Below, one piece after another: positions 39,955-48,356 of a DNA stretch of 64,000 bases. The DNA lies in NCBI RefSeq assembly GCF_900112585.1, contig NZ_FOLY01000002.1:372001-436000 (forward strand), read 5' to 3'. Origin of the DNA: Kushneria avicenniae. Its GTDB lineage: Bacteria > Pseudomonadota > Gammaproteobacteria > Pseudomonadales > Halomonadaceae. The notes beneath the pieces were generated by a model. That model did not search any database. It saw nothing but the letters and a program-made list of their open reading frames with translations, and was not told where the DNA came from. The translations under genes were made by a program, and so were the position numbers. How positions within the stretch are numbered: the first letter of the stretch is position 1; each line of letters starts with the position of its first letter.

Positions 39955-40731
39955 ATGCGCAGACTGCTTCTCTCCAACGATGACGGTGTCCATGCCCCGG
40001 GGCTCAGGGCGCTGCATGAGGCACTGACTGATCAGGCCAGACTGCGGGTGATTGCCCCTGACCGCGACCGCAGCGGAGCCAGCAACTCCCTGACGCTGTC
40101 CTATCCGCTGTCGCTGACGCCGATGGACAGCGGCTTTTACAGTGTCGATGGCACACCGGCTGACTGCGTCTATCTGGGCGTGAGTGATATCTTTGATGAG
40201 CCGGTGGACATGGTGATCTCCGGCATCAACCACGGCGCCAATCTGGGTGATGATGTGCTCTATTCCGGCACTGTGGCCGCCGCCATGGAGGGGCGCTCGC
40301 TGGGACTTTCGGCCATTGCGATGTCGCTGGCAGGTCATCAGTATTTTGAAACGGCCGGACGCGTGGCAGCCACTCTGGTCAGCGCCGTCGAGCAGCTGGC
40401 ACTGCCGCCTCGCAGCCTTTTGAACGTGAACGTGCCCGATGTGCCCTGGGAGGCGCTCAAGGGCTTTCGCGTGACCCGACAGGGCCAGCGCGGTCAGGGC
40501 AATCAGCCCCTGCGCCTTCAGGACCCGCGAGGCCGTACCCGCTACTGGATCGCGGCCTCGGGTGCCAGCTCCGATATGGGCGAAGACACCGATTTTGCGG
40601 CCATCGAGGCCGGCTATGTATCGATTACGCCGCTGCAGACGGATCTGACCCGTCACGCTTCGATCAGCGACGTGCAGGGCTGGCTCGAAGCGCTGACGGG
40701 GCAGCGTCGGCAGAGCGGTGATCTGTCCTGA
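39955..40731 (+). CDS. surE: 5'/3'-nucleotidase SurE
   Basis: 258 residues. [12 protein letters not shown] at the N-terminus (metal-binding Asp pair), [14 protein letters not shown] and [25 protein letters not shown] are the SurE signature. A survival nucleotidase induced late in growth in enterobacteria. A 74-base gap separates it from truD. In many gammaproteobacteria pcm follows, but here it is absent and a DUF368 gene takes the place. Confidence 0.97.
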   Translation: MRRLLLSNDDGVHAPGLRALHEALTDQARLRVIAPDRDRSGASNSLTLSYPLSLTPMDSGFYSVDGTPADCVYLGVSDIFDEPVDMVISGINHGANLGDDVLYSGTVAAAMEGRSLGLSAIAMSLAGHQYFETAGRVAATLVSAVEQLALPPRSLLNVNVPDVPWEALKGFRVTRQGQRGQGNQPLRLQDPRGRTRYWIAASGASSDMGEDTDFAAIEAGYVSITPLQTDLTRHASISDVQGWLEALTGQRRQSGDLS

Positions 40732-40897
40732 GAATGGCTTGAACGTTGCGGGGCAGACAGCCATCAGGGGGGATGCGATACTCGCGCCCCTTGAATCAGG
40801 GGCACGACAGGCGCTGATATTGCATCGGTGCTGCCATGCGGCCTCGTACCTGTCCCGAGTCGGTACCTGTACCGCCCATCGATCTGGAGTAGAGCAA

Positions 40898-41851
40898 TTG
40901 AAAAGGCATGTGACGCTTTTTCTGAAAGGAATGGGCATGGGGGCGGCGGATTCCGTTCCCGGCGTGTCCGGCGGTACCATCGCGTTTGTAACCGGCATCT
41001 ATGAAGAGCTGATCGAAACCATTCGTCGCTTCGGTCCCGGCGCGATCGGCGTACTGCGCGAGCACGGTCTGAAAGGGCTGATCGTACATCTCAATCTCGA
41101 TTTTTTAATACCGCTTCTGGCCGGTGTGGCCGCCAGTGTGCTGAGTCTGGCGCACCTGGTGAGCTATCTGCTGGAACACCAGACCCTGCTGCTCAATGCC
41201 TTCTTTTTCGGGCTGGTGGTCGCGTCTGCGATCGTGGTGGCACGGCGGCTGGATCGCTGGCGACTGGTGTTTCTGGTGCCGCTGGTACTGGGAGGTCTGC
41301 TGGCGCACTATCTGCCGGTCATCCTGCCCAGCGGCGGCGGTGCGCTGATGCTTGTCGTGGCGGGTGCCATCGCGATCAGCGCCATGCTGCTGCCCGGGGT
41401 GTCCGGCAGTTTCCTGTTGCTGACCATGGGCATGTACAACACCGTGATCGAGGCCATCAAGGCGTTTGATATCGTCACCATGGCACAGTTTGCGCTGGGG
41501 TGTCTGGTAGGGCTTTTTACCTTTTCTCGCGTTCTGTCGTGGCTTTTCCGGCATCACTATTCCACCACGCTGTATCTTCTGATCGGCTTTATTCTGGGGT
41601 CACTGCCGGTACTGTGGCCCTGGCGCTCGCTGGAAAGCTATACGATGTCGCCGGATGGCGAGGTCGTGCCGTTGCAGTACCGGCTGATGTCGCCGGAAGG
41701 CTATACGGCGGTGACTGGTGAGCCGGCGCATCTGTGGCTGGCGCTGGCACTGGCACTGATCGGGTTTGTGGTGGTAGTGGCCGTGGGAGAGCGCTCCGGT
41801 GCTGACTCGTCACGGCTATCGACAGACAGTCAATCAATGTCAAGGGAGTAG
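40898..41851 (+). CDS. DUF368 / PopT-type undecaprenyl phosphate translocase
   Basis: 317 residues from TTG 40898, supported by GGAG eight bases upstream and by the family N-terminus (KGMGMGAADSVPGVSGGTIAFVTGIYEELI). About eight hydrophobic helices follow, with a second LLPGVSGSFLLL motif; the pair of GVSG motifs is diagnostic of DUF368. Members were recently shown to help flip undecaprenyl phosphate. A longer reading from 40718 overlaps surE and adds implausible sequence. It lies where pcm is found in related operons. Confidence 0.88.
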   Translation: MKRHVTLFLKGMGMGAADSVPGVSGGTIAFVTGIYEELIETIRRFGPGAIGVLREHGLKGLIVHLNLDFLIPLLAGVAASVLSLAHLVSYLLEHQTLLLNAFFFGLVVASAIVVARRLDRWRLVFLVPLVLGGLLAHYLPVILPSGGGALMLVVAGAIAISAMLLPGVSGSFLLLTMGMYNTVIEAIKAFDIVTMAQFALGCLVGLFTFSRVLSWLFRHHYSTTLYLLIGFILGSLPVLWPWRSLESYTMSPDGEVVPLQYRLMSPEGYTAVTGEPAHLWLALALALIGFVVVVAVGERSGADSSRLSTDSQSMSRE

Positions 41852-41860
41852 CAAAGAGAC

Positions 41861-42973
41861 ATGATTCGATTTCATCCGCGCATGCGGCAGGTCACACTGG
41901 GCAGCAGCGTTGTTCTTATGGCTGTACTGGGCGGCTGCGCCCAGATCAGCAACACGCCTGCCGTGGAGGAGGCATCGTTCAACCAGAGCTCGATGGCCAA
42001 CGGCATTTACCACGTGCAGCGTGGCGACACGATCTACTCGATCGGCTGGAAAACCGGCATCGATTTCCGTCGTCTGGCGTCATTGAACAATCTCGAGCCG
42101 CCCTACAATATCGAGCCCGGCCAGGCGCTGCGGCTCAACGACAGCGTCAGCGCACCGTCAGGGCCGTCCTCATCGATGGCGTCCTCGGGGGGCACCAGTG
42201 GCACGCATGCCACGGCGCTCAGCGGCGCTCAGGGCAGCGACAGCGGCGGCGGTGATGACAGCTGGCTGGCGCCCGATGAGGACAGCATTCAGCGCAATCG
42301 CACCACCGGTGGCGGTGATGGTGCGCCAGGCCAGGTCTCACAGAGTGCGGTCGGTGCTGCAGCGGGCGTGAGCGCCGGCAGCGGTGGAGCGGGGGGGCAG
42401 CAGAGTGCTTCCAAAAGCTCAACGTCGTCGCAGGGCGGCGCTTCTGCATCGACCGGCGGAAGTACGCCGTCAGGAAGTGCCTCGTCAGGAAGTGCCTCGT
42501 CAGATGGCAGCAGTGCCGGCAGGGAAGACAATGGCGGCACGGCCGTGGCCGGCAAGACCACCAGTGAAGACCGCTCCGATCGTACTTACACCCCCACCAG
42601 CAACATCCAGTGGCAGTGGCCTACCGACGGCAACATTGTCGGCAGCTTCGGCGACAAGACAAATCTCACGGCCGGGATTGATATTGCTGGTCAAAAGGGG
42701 CAACCTGTCAAGGCAGCCGGTCCCGGTATTGTCGTCTACGCCGGTAATGGCGTTCGCGGCTATGGCAACCTCATCATCCTCAAGCACAATGATCACTTCC
42801 TCAGCGCCTACGCGCATAATGACGCCTTGAACGTCAAGGAAAACGATGTTGTCCGCAAGGGTGAAACGATTGCCACCATGGGGTCGACCGACGCCGATAG
42901 CGACAAGCTGCATTTTGAAATACGCCAGGATGGCCAGCCGAAGGATCCACTGCAGTTTCTGCCGGATCGCTGA
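41861..42973 (+). CDS. nlpD: Lipoprotein NlpD (LysM + degenerate LytM)
   Basis: 370 residues. A lipobox (MAVLGGCAQ; Cys about 26) follows a signal peptide. LysM lies at ~46-92 (YHVQRGDTIYSIGWKTGIDFRRLASLNNL). A ~140-residue Ser/Gly/Thr-rich linker contains a 15-base tandem repeat. The C-terminal LytM domain (about 245-368) has TAGIDIAG in place of the metal His, as in E. coli NlpD, so it is probably not catalytic and instead activates the amidase AmiC at the septum. rpoS promoters usually lie inside nlpD. Confidence 0.95.
   Translation: MIRFHPRMRQVTLGSSVVLMAVLGGCAQISNTPAVEEASFNQSSMANGIYHVQRGDTIYSIGWKTGIDFRRLASLNNLEPPYNIEPGQALRLNDSVSAPSGPSSSMASSGGTSGTHATALSGAQGSDSGGGDDSWLAPDEDSIQRNRTTGGGDGAPGQVSQSAVGAAAGVSAGSGGAGGQQSASKSSTSSQGGASASTGGSTPSGSASSGSASSDGSSAGREDNGGTAVAGKTTSEDRSDRTYTPTSNIQWQWPTDGNIVGSFGDKTNLTAGIDIAGQKGQPVKAAGPGIVVYAGNGVRGYGNLIILKHNDHFLSAYAHNDALNVKENDVVRKGETIATMGSTDADSDKLHFEIRQDGQPKDPLQFLPDR
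42469..42498 (+). repeat. 15-base tandem repeat inside the NlpD linker
   Basis: GTCAGGAAGTGCCTC occurs twice in direct tandem (42469-42483 and 42484-42498) and a third partial GTCAG follows. It encodes SGSAS repeats in the Ser/Gly-rich linker, so length change keeps the frame. Confidence 0.85.
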
Positions 42974-43082
42974 GGACCAGGGAGACCGCTCATCCCTATC
43001 GAGATGAGCGGTGTTATGAGACCCGGGGAAGCATCGACACCGTCGATGAAACGGGAACCTCAAACGAAAAGGGGAAGTCGAT

Positions 43083-44066
43083 ATGAGCGTGGTTGAACAG
43101 GGATTGCACGACGACGTTGAACTGGAAGAGAACGAAGACGAGCTTTCGCTCGACGATAATAATGACAAGGAAGTGGACAACGAAGACGCGTTCGAAAAGG
43201 CGCTGAATCGGGAAGAACGCCAGCAACAGCATCAAAGTCTTGATGCCACCCAGATTTATCTCAATGAAATCGGATTTTCCCCACTTCTGACACCGGAAGA
43301 GGAAGTCCACTATGGTCGACTGGCCCGCCAGGGTGATCCTGCCGGACGCCAGCGCATGATCGAATCCAACCTGCGTCTGGTCGTCAAGATTGCACGACGC
43401 TACCTCAATCGCGGTCTGACCCTGCTTGATCTGATCGAAGAGGGCAACCTGGGTCTGATCCGTGCCGTGGAGAAGTTTGATCCCGAGCGCGGTTTCCGTT
43501 TCTCGACCTACGCCACCTGGTGGATCCGCCAGACCATTGAACGGGCGCTGATGAATCAGACCCGCACCATTCGTCTGCCCATCCATGTGGTCAAGGAGCT
43601 CAATGTCTATCTGCGTGCCTCGCGTGAGCTGACGCAAAAGCTTGATCATGAGCCCACGGCAGACGATATCGCCACGCATCTGGACCGTCCGGTCGAGTCG
43701 GTCAAGCGCATGATGGGGCTCAACGAGCGCGTCTCCTCGGTGGACTATCCGGTCGGCACCGAAAACGACAAGCCGCTACTGGACACGCTGGCCGACGAAA
43801 ACGAGGCCGGCCCGGAGTCCGAGCTGGTCGATTTCGACGTCAAGGCGCATGTCGATGAATGGCTCGGCGAGCTGACCGAAAAGCAGATGGAAGTGGTTGT
43901 GCGTCGCTTCGGGCTGCGCGGGCATGAAGCCGCCACGCTTGAAGAAGTGGGCGAAGAGATCGGACTGACTCGTGAGCGGGTGCGCCAGATTCAGGTCGAG
44001 GCACTCAAGAAGCTGCGCCGTATGCTGGAGAAGCAGGGCCTCTCGATGGATGCCATCTTCGAATAG
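43083..44066 (+). CDS. rpoS: RNA polymerase sigma factor RpoS
   Basis: 327 residues. [21 protein letters not shown] is region 1.2, [60 protein letters not shown] covers regions 2.1-2.4, and [29 protein letters not shown] region 4.2. Master regulator of stationary phase and general stress, including hyperosmotic response in halophiles. Placed after nlpD as usual. An acidic N-terminal stretch ([16 protein letters not shown]) is typical. Confidence 0.98.
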   Translation: MSVVEQGLHDDVELEENEDELSLDDNNDKEVDNEDAFEKALNREERQQQHQSLDATQIYLNEIGFSPLLTPEEEVHYGRLARQGDPAGRQRMIESNLRLVVKIARRYLNRGLTLLDLIEEGNLGLIRAVEKFDPERGFRFSTYATWWIRQTIERALMNQTRTIRLPIHVVKELNVYLRASRELTQKLDHEPTADDIATHLDRPVESVKRMMGLNERVSSVDYPVGTENDKPLLDTLADENEAGPESELVDFDVKAHVDEWLGELTEKQMEVVVRRFGLRGHEAATLEEVGEEIGLTRERVRQIQVEALKKLRRMLEKQGLSMDAIFE

Positions 44067-44369
44067 GCCGCCAATGGCCTGACACCATCAGGTCGACCAA
44101 TGCCTGCCTTGAGCAGAGTGAACAAAAACGGCGCCAATTCGGCGCTGTTTTTTTTGATTCACTTGCTTTCATGCAGCAAATCCGTAGGCATTGGCCACCT
44201 TTAAACATTCAGGGATGTATGTAAAAACCTGCAATGTGCTAAGCTCGCACCCTATCAAGAGCGTTGTACTATGGTCATGCCGGTGCACTTCAGATGCTAC
44301 AGGTTTGCCAGCCGGTCACGGCATACTGACCAGAGACGGCCATAACCGTTTTAGACAGGAAATCATTTG
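44067..44369. other. Intergenic region between rpoS and tolC
   Basis: 303 bases without a gene. The rpoS terminator lies at 44129-44155. The remainder is A+T-richer towards 44200-44340 and likely holds the tolC promoter; I see no confident operator. Confidence 0.6.
44129..44155 (+). terminator. Intrinsic terminator of rpoS
   Basis: Stem 44129-44135 with 44141-44147 (one G-T pair), five-base loop, then eight T residues. Confidence 0.9.
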
Positions 44370-45965
44370 ATGCGTAAGTTCAGAGTACTGCCACTGGTGC
44401 TTGCCGTCTCGCTCGCGGGCCAGGCTCAGGCCGCTGATCTGATGTCCATCGCACGCGATGCGCTGGTCAACAATGCCGATCTCGCGGCCTCAAGATCCGG
44501 CTACAGCAGCGTACAGGCCGGTGAGGACATCGAGCGTGGCGATCTGTTGCCCCAGGTCAGTGCCAGCGGTGGCGTCACGCGCTACAACATTACTTCTTCC
44601 CAGAGCCGTAACATCAGTGGCGCCGGTGGGGGTGCCGGTGGGGGTGCCGACCTCCCTGTTGGTAGCGGCAGTGACAATCACTACACCGGCACCACGGTGC
44701 AGGTTCAGGCCACTCAGGCGCTGTTTGATGCCACCAACTGGTATCAGCTGGAGGCTTCGAAGCGACAGACCGCCCAGGAAGCCCTGAACCTCCGCGTCGA
44801 CCGCCAGCAGCTTCTTTACAACGTTTCTCAGGCCTATTTCGACGTACTGCGTGCCAAGGAGCAGCTCGACACCCTGCGCGCCGAGGAGCAGGCCGTCTCG
44901 CGTCAGCTCGAGCAGGTGCGTCAGCAGTTCGATGTCGGCATTGTGGCGGCGACCGATGTTTATGAAGCTCAGGCGTCCTACGACCTGACGCGTTCGCAGC
45001 GCATCTCCCAGGAGAGCACCCTGCAGGTCAATTTTGAAGCGCTTGAGCAGCTGACCGGCAAGCAGTATTCCAGCATCGACGGTCTGGCCGACGACATGCC
45101 CATCGAGCGCCCCACGCCGGCCAGCCAGCAGGCATGGGTCGAAATGGCTTCCAGCCAGAACCTGAATCTGCTGGCCGCTCGCGCCGCTGTCGAGGTGGCA
45201 CGTGCCAACCTCGATACCTCGCGCGCCGGCCATCTGCCGACACTGTCCGCCTTTGCCAACTACCAGTATGGCGACAGCGATCAGGATACCCTGCGCGGGC
45301 ACAACGAGCAGAACCAGATCGGTCTGGAAGCCACCATTCCCATCTATACCGGTGGCTCGACAAGTGCTCAGGTTCGTCAGAGTACCTATTCGCTTGAGCA
45401 GACCCAGTATCAGCAGGAGTCGCAGCTGCGTACGGCCGTTCAGCAGGTGCGCTCCTTCTACGCTCGAACACTCAATAATGTCCTGACCGTCCAGGCGCAA
45501 AAGCGCTCCATCGAGTCCAACCGCAGTGCCCTTGAGGCCACCCGCAACGGCTATGAAGTCGGGACGCGTAATATCGTTGATGTGCTGCAGGCCCAGCAGA
45601 ATCTCTTTACCGCGATCTCCAACTACGCCGATGCGCGCTATGATTATGTCCTCAACCTGCTGAGCCTTCGTCAGGAAGCCGGTATTCTGGATGTGGATAC
45701 CCTGCAGGTGCTCAACAGCTGGCTGCGTCCCGACAACGCGGTAATGCTGAACTTTGAATCGCAGAGTACGACAGGGCTTGGCATCGGTGATGATCAGCCC
45801 GATCCGGGCATGAACGGCCCCAGCCCGCTGGAAGGCAGTCAGGGGCGCAGCGGTCAACGAGCGCTGCCGCCGCCCAATCGCACGGCCATGCCCGATGACA
45901 GCGATCTCAACGGTCTGGGACGTGGTGGACCGGGTCGAGAAATGCCCGGTAATATCGGCTACTGA
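44370..45965 (+). CDS. tolC: TolC family outer-membrane channel
   Basis: 531 residues from ATG 44370. A signal peptide (residues 1-22) ends AQAA. The mature part shows the duplicated TolC fold: LYNVSQAYFDVLRAKEQLDTLRAEEQ and LRTAVQQVRSFYARTLNNVLTVQAQKRSIESNRSALEATRNGYEVGTRNIVDVLQAQQN, where the second is the TolC signature. A Gly-rich insert (residues ~85-100) sits in the first surface loop. The Pro/Gly-rich C-terminal ~60 residues extend past the barrel domain. Acts as the exit duct of tripartite efflux and type I secretion. Confidence 0.93.
   Translation: MRKFRVLPLVLAVSLAGQAQAADLMSIARDALVNNADLAASRSGYSSVQAGEDIERGDLLPQVSASGGVTRYNITSSQSRNISGAGGGAGGGADLPVGSGSDNHYTGTTVQVQATQALFDATNWYQLEASKRQTAQEALNLRVDRQQLLYNVSQAYFDVLRAKEQLDTLRAEEQAVSRQLEQVRQQFDVGIVAATDVYEAQASYDLTRSQRISQESTLQVNFEALEQLTGKQYSSIDGLADDMPIERPTPASQQAWVEMASSQNLNLLAARAAVEVARANLDTSRAGHLPTLSAFANYQYGDSDQDTLRGHNEQNQIGLEATIPIYTGGSTSAQVRQSTYSLEQTQYQQESQLRTAVQQVRSFYARTLNNVLTVQAQKRSIESNRSALEATRNGYEVGTRNIVDVLQAQQNLFTAISNYADARYDYVLNLLSLRQEAGILDVDTLQVLNSWLRPDNAVMLNFESQSTTGLGIGDDQPDPGMNGPSPLEGSQGRSGQRALPPPNRTAMPDDSDLNGLGRGGPGREMPGNIGY
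44622..44645 (+). repeat. 12-base tandem repeat in the TolC Gly-rich loop
   Basis: GCCGGTGGGGGT occurs twice in tandem (44622-44633 and 44634-44645), encoding GAGGGAGGG in the predicted surface loop. In-frame unit, so copy change would lengthen or shorten the loop. Confidence 0.85.
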
Positions 45966-45995
45966 TACTCATCTCATTGCACAGGGCTTGATCAC

Positions 45996-47150
45996 ATGAG
46001 GCCGCTGACGGCGCATATTGATCTGGATGCGCTGCGTCACAACTATTTGCAGGCGCGTCGATCTGCTCCTGACGCCCGTGCCATGGCGGTGCTCAAGGCC
46101 AATGCCTACGGCCATGGCGCTACGGCCTGTGCCGAGGCGCTGAATGATCTGGCGCCTGCCATGGCGGTGGCCTGCCTGGAAGAAGGTCAGGCGCTGCGTG
46201 CGCATGGGATCCAATGTCCGATCGTGCTGCTGGAAGGTTTTTTCGAGGCTGATGAGCTCGATGAGATCATTACCGGCGACTACTGGAGCGTGCTGCATAC
46301 ACGCTGGCAGGTCGAAGCGCTGCTGGCGCGGCTTGCGCACTGGCCCCGACACCGGGTCACCGTGCTGATCAAGTGCGACAGTGGCATGCATCGGCTGGGA
46401 TTTTCTCCCGATGAAGTCGAGGCCATCTGCCAGCGTCTGCAGGCCCATGGGGGCATTGAGCAAACGCTGCTGATGACGCATTTTGCGACTGCCGATGCTC
46501 CCGACAGCCCGCTGCTGATCTCACAGCTGCAAACAATCAATACCCTGCGTCGCCGGCTTGATCTGCCCGGCTGCTTTGCCAATTCTCCGGCGACCCTGAG
46601 CGTACCGGCCGCCCACCACGACTGGGTACGTCCCGGCGTCATGCTCTATGGCGTCAACCCGCTCGAGACTGACCACGCGCAACATGACGACATTGATCAG
46701 GTTCTGAAGCCGGTCATGACGCTGCAAAGCCGGATTATTGCTGTGCGCGATCTCCCGGCCGGTGAACCCATCGGTTACGGCGCTCGTCACGTGACCGATC
46801 GCCCCACGCGGGTCGGCGTGGTGGCCTGTGGCTACGGGGATGGGTATGATCGCCATGCCGCGGAAGGAACGCCGGTACTCATCGACGGACAGCGTGCCGG
46901 CATTGCCGGGCGGGTGTCGATGGACATGCTGACCGTGGACATTACCGGCATCCCCGGAGCCGGCATCGGCTCACGCGTGACCCTGTGGGGGCGTGACGCC
47001 AGCGGTGCCGTGCTCGACGTCAGTGAAGTGGCGCAGTGGTGCGATACCATCGCCTACACCCTCCTGACCGGTATAATGCCGCGCGTCCCGCGTTGTTATC
47101 ATCAGGATGGCGCTTTCGATACATCCTGCGATGCCAGCGCACTGTTCTGA
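45996..47150 (+). CDS. alr: Alanine racemase
   Basis: 384 residues. The PLP lysine is in MAVLKANAYGHG near residue 34, and the catalytic Tyr in GYGARHVTDRPT near 263. KCDSGMHRLGF and RPGVMLYGVNP are further Alr signatures. Interconverts L- and D-alanine for peptidoglycan. It is 30 bases after tolC, so the two may be cotranscribed. Confidence 0.96.
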   Translation: MRPLTAHIDLDALRHNYLQARRSAPDARAMAVLKANAYGHGATACAEALNDLAPAMAVACLEEGQALRAHGIQCPIVLLEGFFEADELDEIITGDYWSVLHTRWQVEALLARLAHWPRHRVTVLIKCDSGMHRLGFSPDEVEAICQRLQAHGGIEQTLLMTHFATADAPDSPLLISQLQTINTLRRRLDLPGCFANSPATLSVPAAHHDWVRPGVMLYGVNPLETDHAQHDDIDQVLKPVMTLQSRIIAVRDLPAGEPIGYGARHVTDRPTRVGVVACGYGDGYDRHAAEGTPVLIDGQRAGIAGRVSMDMLTVDITGIPGAGIGSRVTLWGRDASGAVLDVSEVAQWCDTIAYTLLTGIMPRVPRCYHQDGAFDTSCDASALF

Positions 47151-47184
47151 GCGGATTGTTCTGAACGGACTGCTCTGAACGGAT
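47143..47184. repeat. Three tandem copies of a 14-base unit over the alr stop
   Basis: Copies at 47143-47156, 47157-47170 and 47171-47184 (TGTTCTGAGCGGAT-type, with one or two base changes each). The alr stop TGA lies inside the first copy. Confidence 0.8.
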
Positions 47185-47309
47185 ATCGTTATCCGGGGGT
47201 AGTCGCCCGTCACCGTGATTTCTGGTGGTGCTCGCAGCGTCTCGGCTGTCTGCTGCGGGGTGTCCGAACGCTATCGCGTCTGTCCGCAGGGAGTTACACA
47301 GGCTGATTG

Positions 47310-48236
47310 ATGAGTAAACGCAAACGTCACGAATATCCCGAATCCTTTGCGCATCCGCGCTATTGGCCGACCTGGTGTGCGATCGGTCTAATGCGTGCGG
47401 GTGCCTTTCTGCCCTGGCGGCTCAAGCTTTGGGTCGGTACGGCCATTGGCGAGCTGGTGTGGCGATTCGTCAAGCGCCGTCGTCATATCACCGAGACCAA
47501 TCTGCGGCTTTGCTTTCCGGAGCTTGATGAGTGCGAGCTGCAAAAGCTGGTGCGGCGTACCTTTCATGCCAACGGTATCGGTATTCTGGAAACCGCGACC
47601 GGCTGGTGTCGCGATCCGGAGCACCTGCGTCACCGGGTCAGCTTCAAGGGCACCGAGCACATGGAAGCGGCGAAGGCGCAGGGGAAGGGCGTGCTGATCA
47701 TCGGCATCCATTTTTCGACGCTGGATCTGGGGGGCGCGTTGCACTCGCTCTTCTTTGATGCCGACGTGGTCTATCGCCCGCACAACAATCCGCTGTTCGA
47801 GCGCTTCATGACGAAGGCGCGACGCGGCATCTTCGGGGCGGCCATTGATCGTCACGATCTTCGCGGCGTGGTGCGGCGCATCAAGGGTGGCCATGCGGTA
47901 TGGTACTCGCCGGATCAGGACTTTGGTCGCGAGGCCAGCGTGTTCGCGCCGTTTTTTGGCATCGATGCTGCCTCGATCCGGTTGACCTCCAAGATCGCCC
48001 GCATGACCGGCGCGCCGGTCATGCCGCTGATGTTCCATCGCAACCCGGACAACCGCACCTATACGCTCGAGTACCTGCCGGCGCTGGAAAACTTTCCCAG
48101 CGGTGACGAGGTGGCTGATGCCAGCCAGGTCAATGCCTTCATCGAAATGGCGATTCGCAAGCATCCCGAGCAGTATCTGTGGCTGCATCGGCGTTTCAAG
48201 ACCCGACCGGAAGGCGAGGCGTCCTTCTACGACTAG
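47310..48236 (+). CDS. lpxL: Lipid A lauroyl acyltransferase (LpxL/LpxP type)
   Basis: 308 residues. Acyltransferase motif HFSTLD (HX4D) near residue 134, with LIIGIHFSTLDLGGAL around it, YRPHNNPLF, RRIKGGHAVWYSPDQDFG and a C-terminal PEQYLWLHRRFKTRP, all features of LpxL/LpxP. ATG 47310. It adds a laurate (or unsaturated homologue) to Kdo2-lipid IVA at the inner membrane. A more distant paralogue lies at 29197. A terminator follows. Confidence 0.93.
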   Translation: MSKRKRHEYPESFAHPRYWPTWCAIGLMRAGAFLPWRLKLWVGTAIGELVWRFVKRRRHITETNLRLCFPELDECELQKLVRRTFHANGIGILETATGWCRDPEHLRHRVSFKGTEHMEAAKAQGKGVLIIGIHFSTLDLGGALHSLFFDADVVYRPHNNPLFERFMTKARRGIFGAAIDRHDLRGVVRRIKGGHAVWYSPDQDFGREASVFAPFFGIDAASIRLTSKIARMTGAPVMPLMFHRNPDNRTYTLEYLPALENFPSGDEVADASQVNAFIEMAIRKHPEQYLWLHRRFKTRPEGEASFYD

Positions 48237-48306
48237 CCTGACGAGCGGCAAAGCGGTCTGGCAGTCACCGCCGTGGTGTGACCGTCAGCTGCGCCAAACA
48301 GACAAA

Positions 48307-48332
48307 GGGCCACCCCATGGGGCGGCCCTTTT
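48307..48332 (+). terminator. Intrinsic terminator after lpxL
   Basis: Interrupted stem (48307-48311 with 48324-48328, plus 48313-48316 with 48319-48322) followed by TTTT. Lies between convergent lpxL and ettA; the T run supports the + direction. Confidence 0.7.
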
Positions 48333-48356
48333 CAATGGTGCAGCGCGCGACCCGGA

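Noticed and set aside
40718-40897. N-terminal extension of the DUF368 protein
   Set aside because: It overlaps surE, is Cys/Arg-rich and unlike the family N-terminus; TTG 40898 has a ribosome site.
44490-45857. Long minus-strand open frame opposite tolC
   Set aside because: Fully covered by the TolC coding sequence, with no start site or protein family.
47143-47184. CRISPR-like array
   Set aside because: Three adjoining 14-base units without spacers; a simple tandem repeat.
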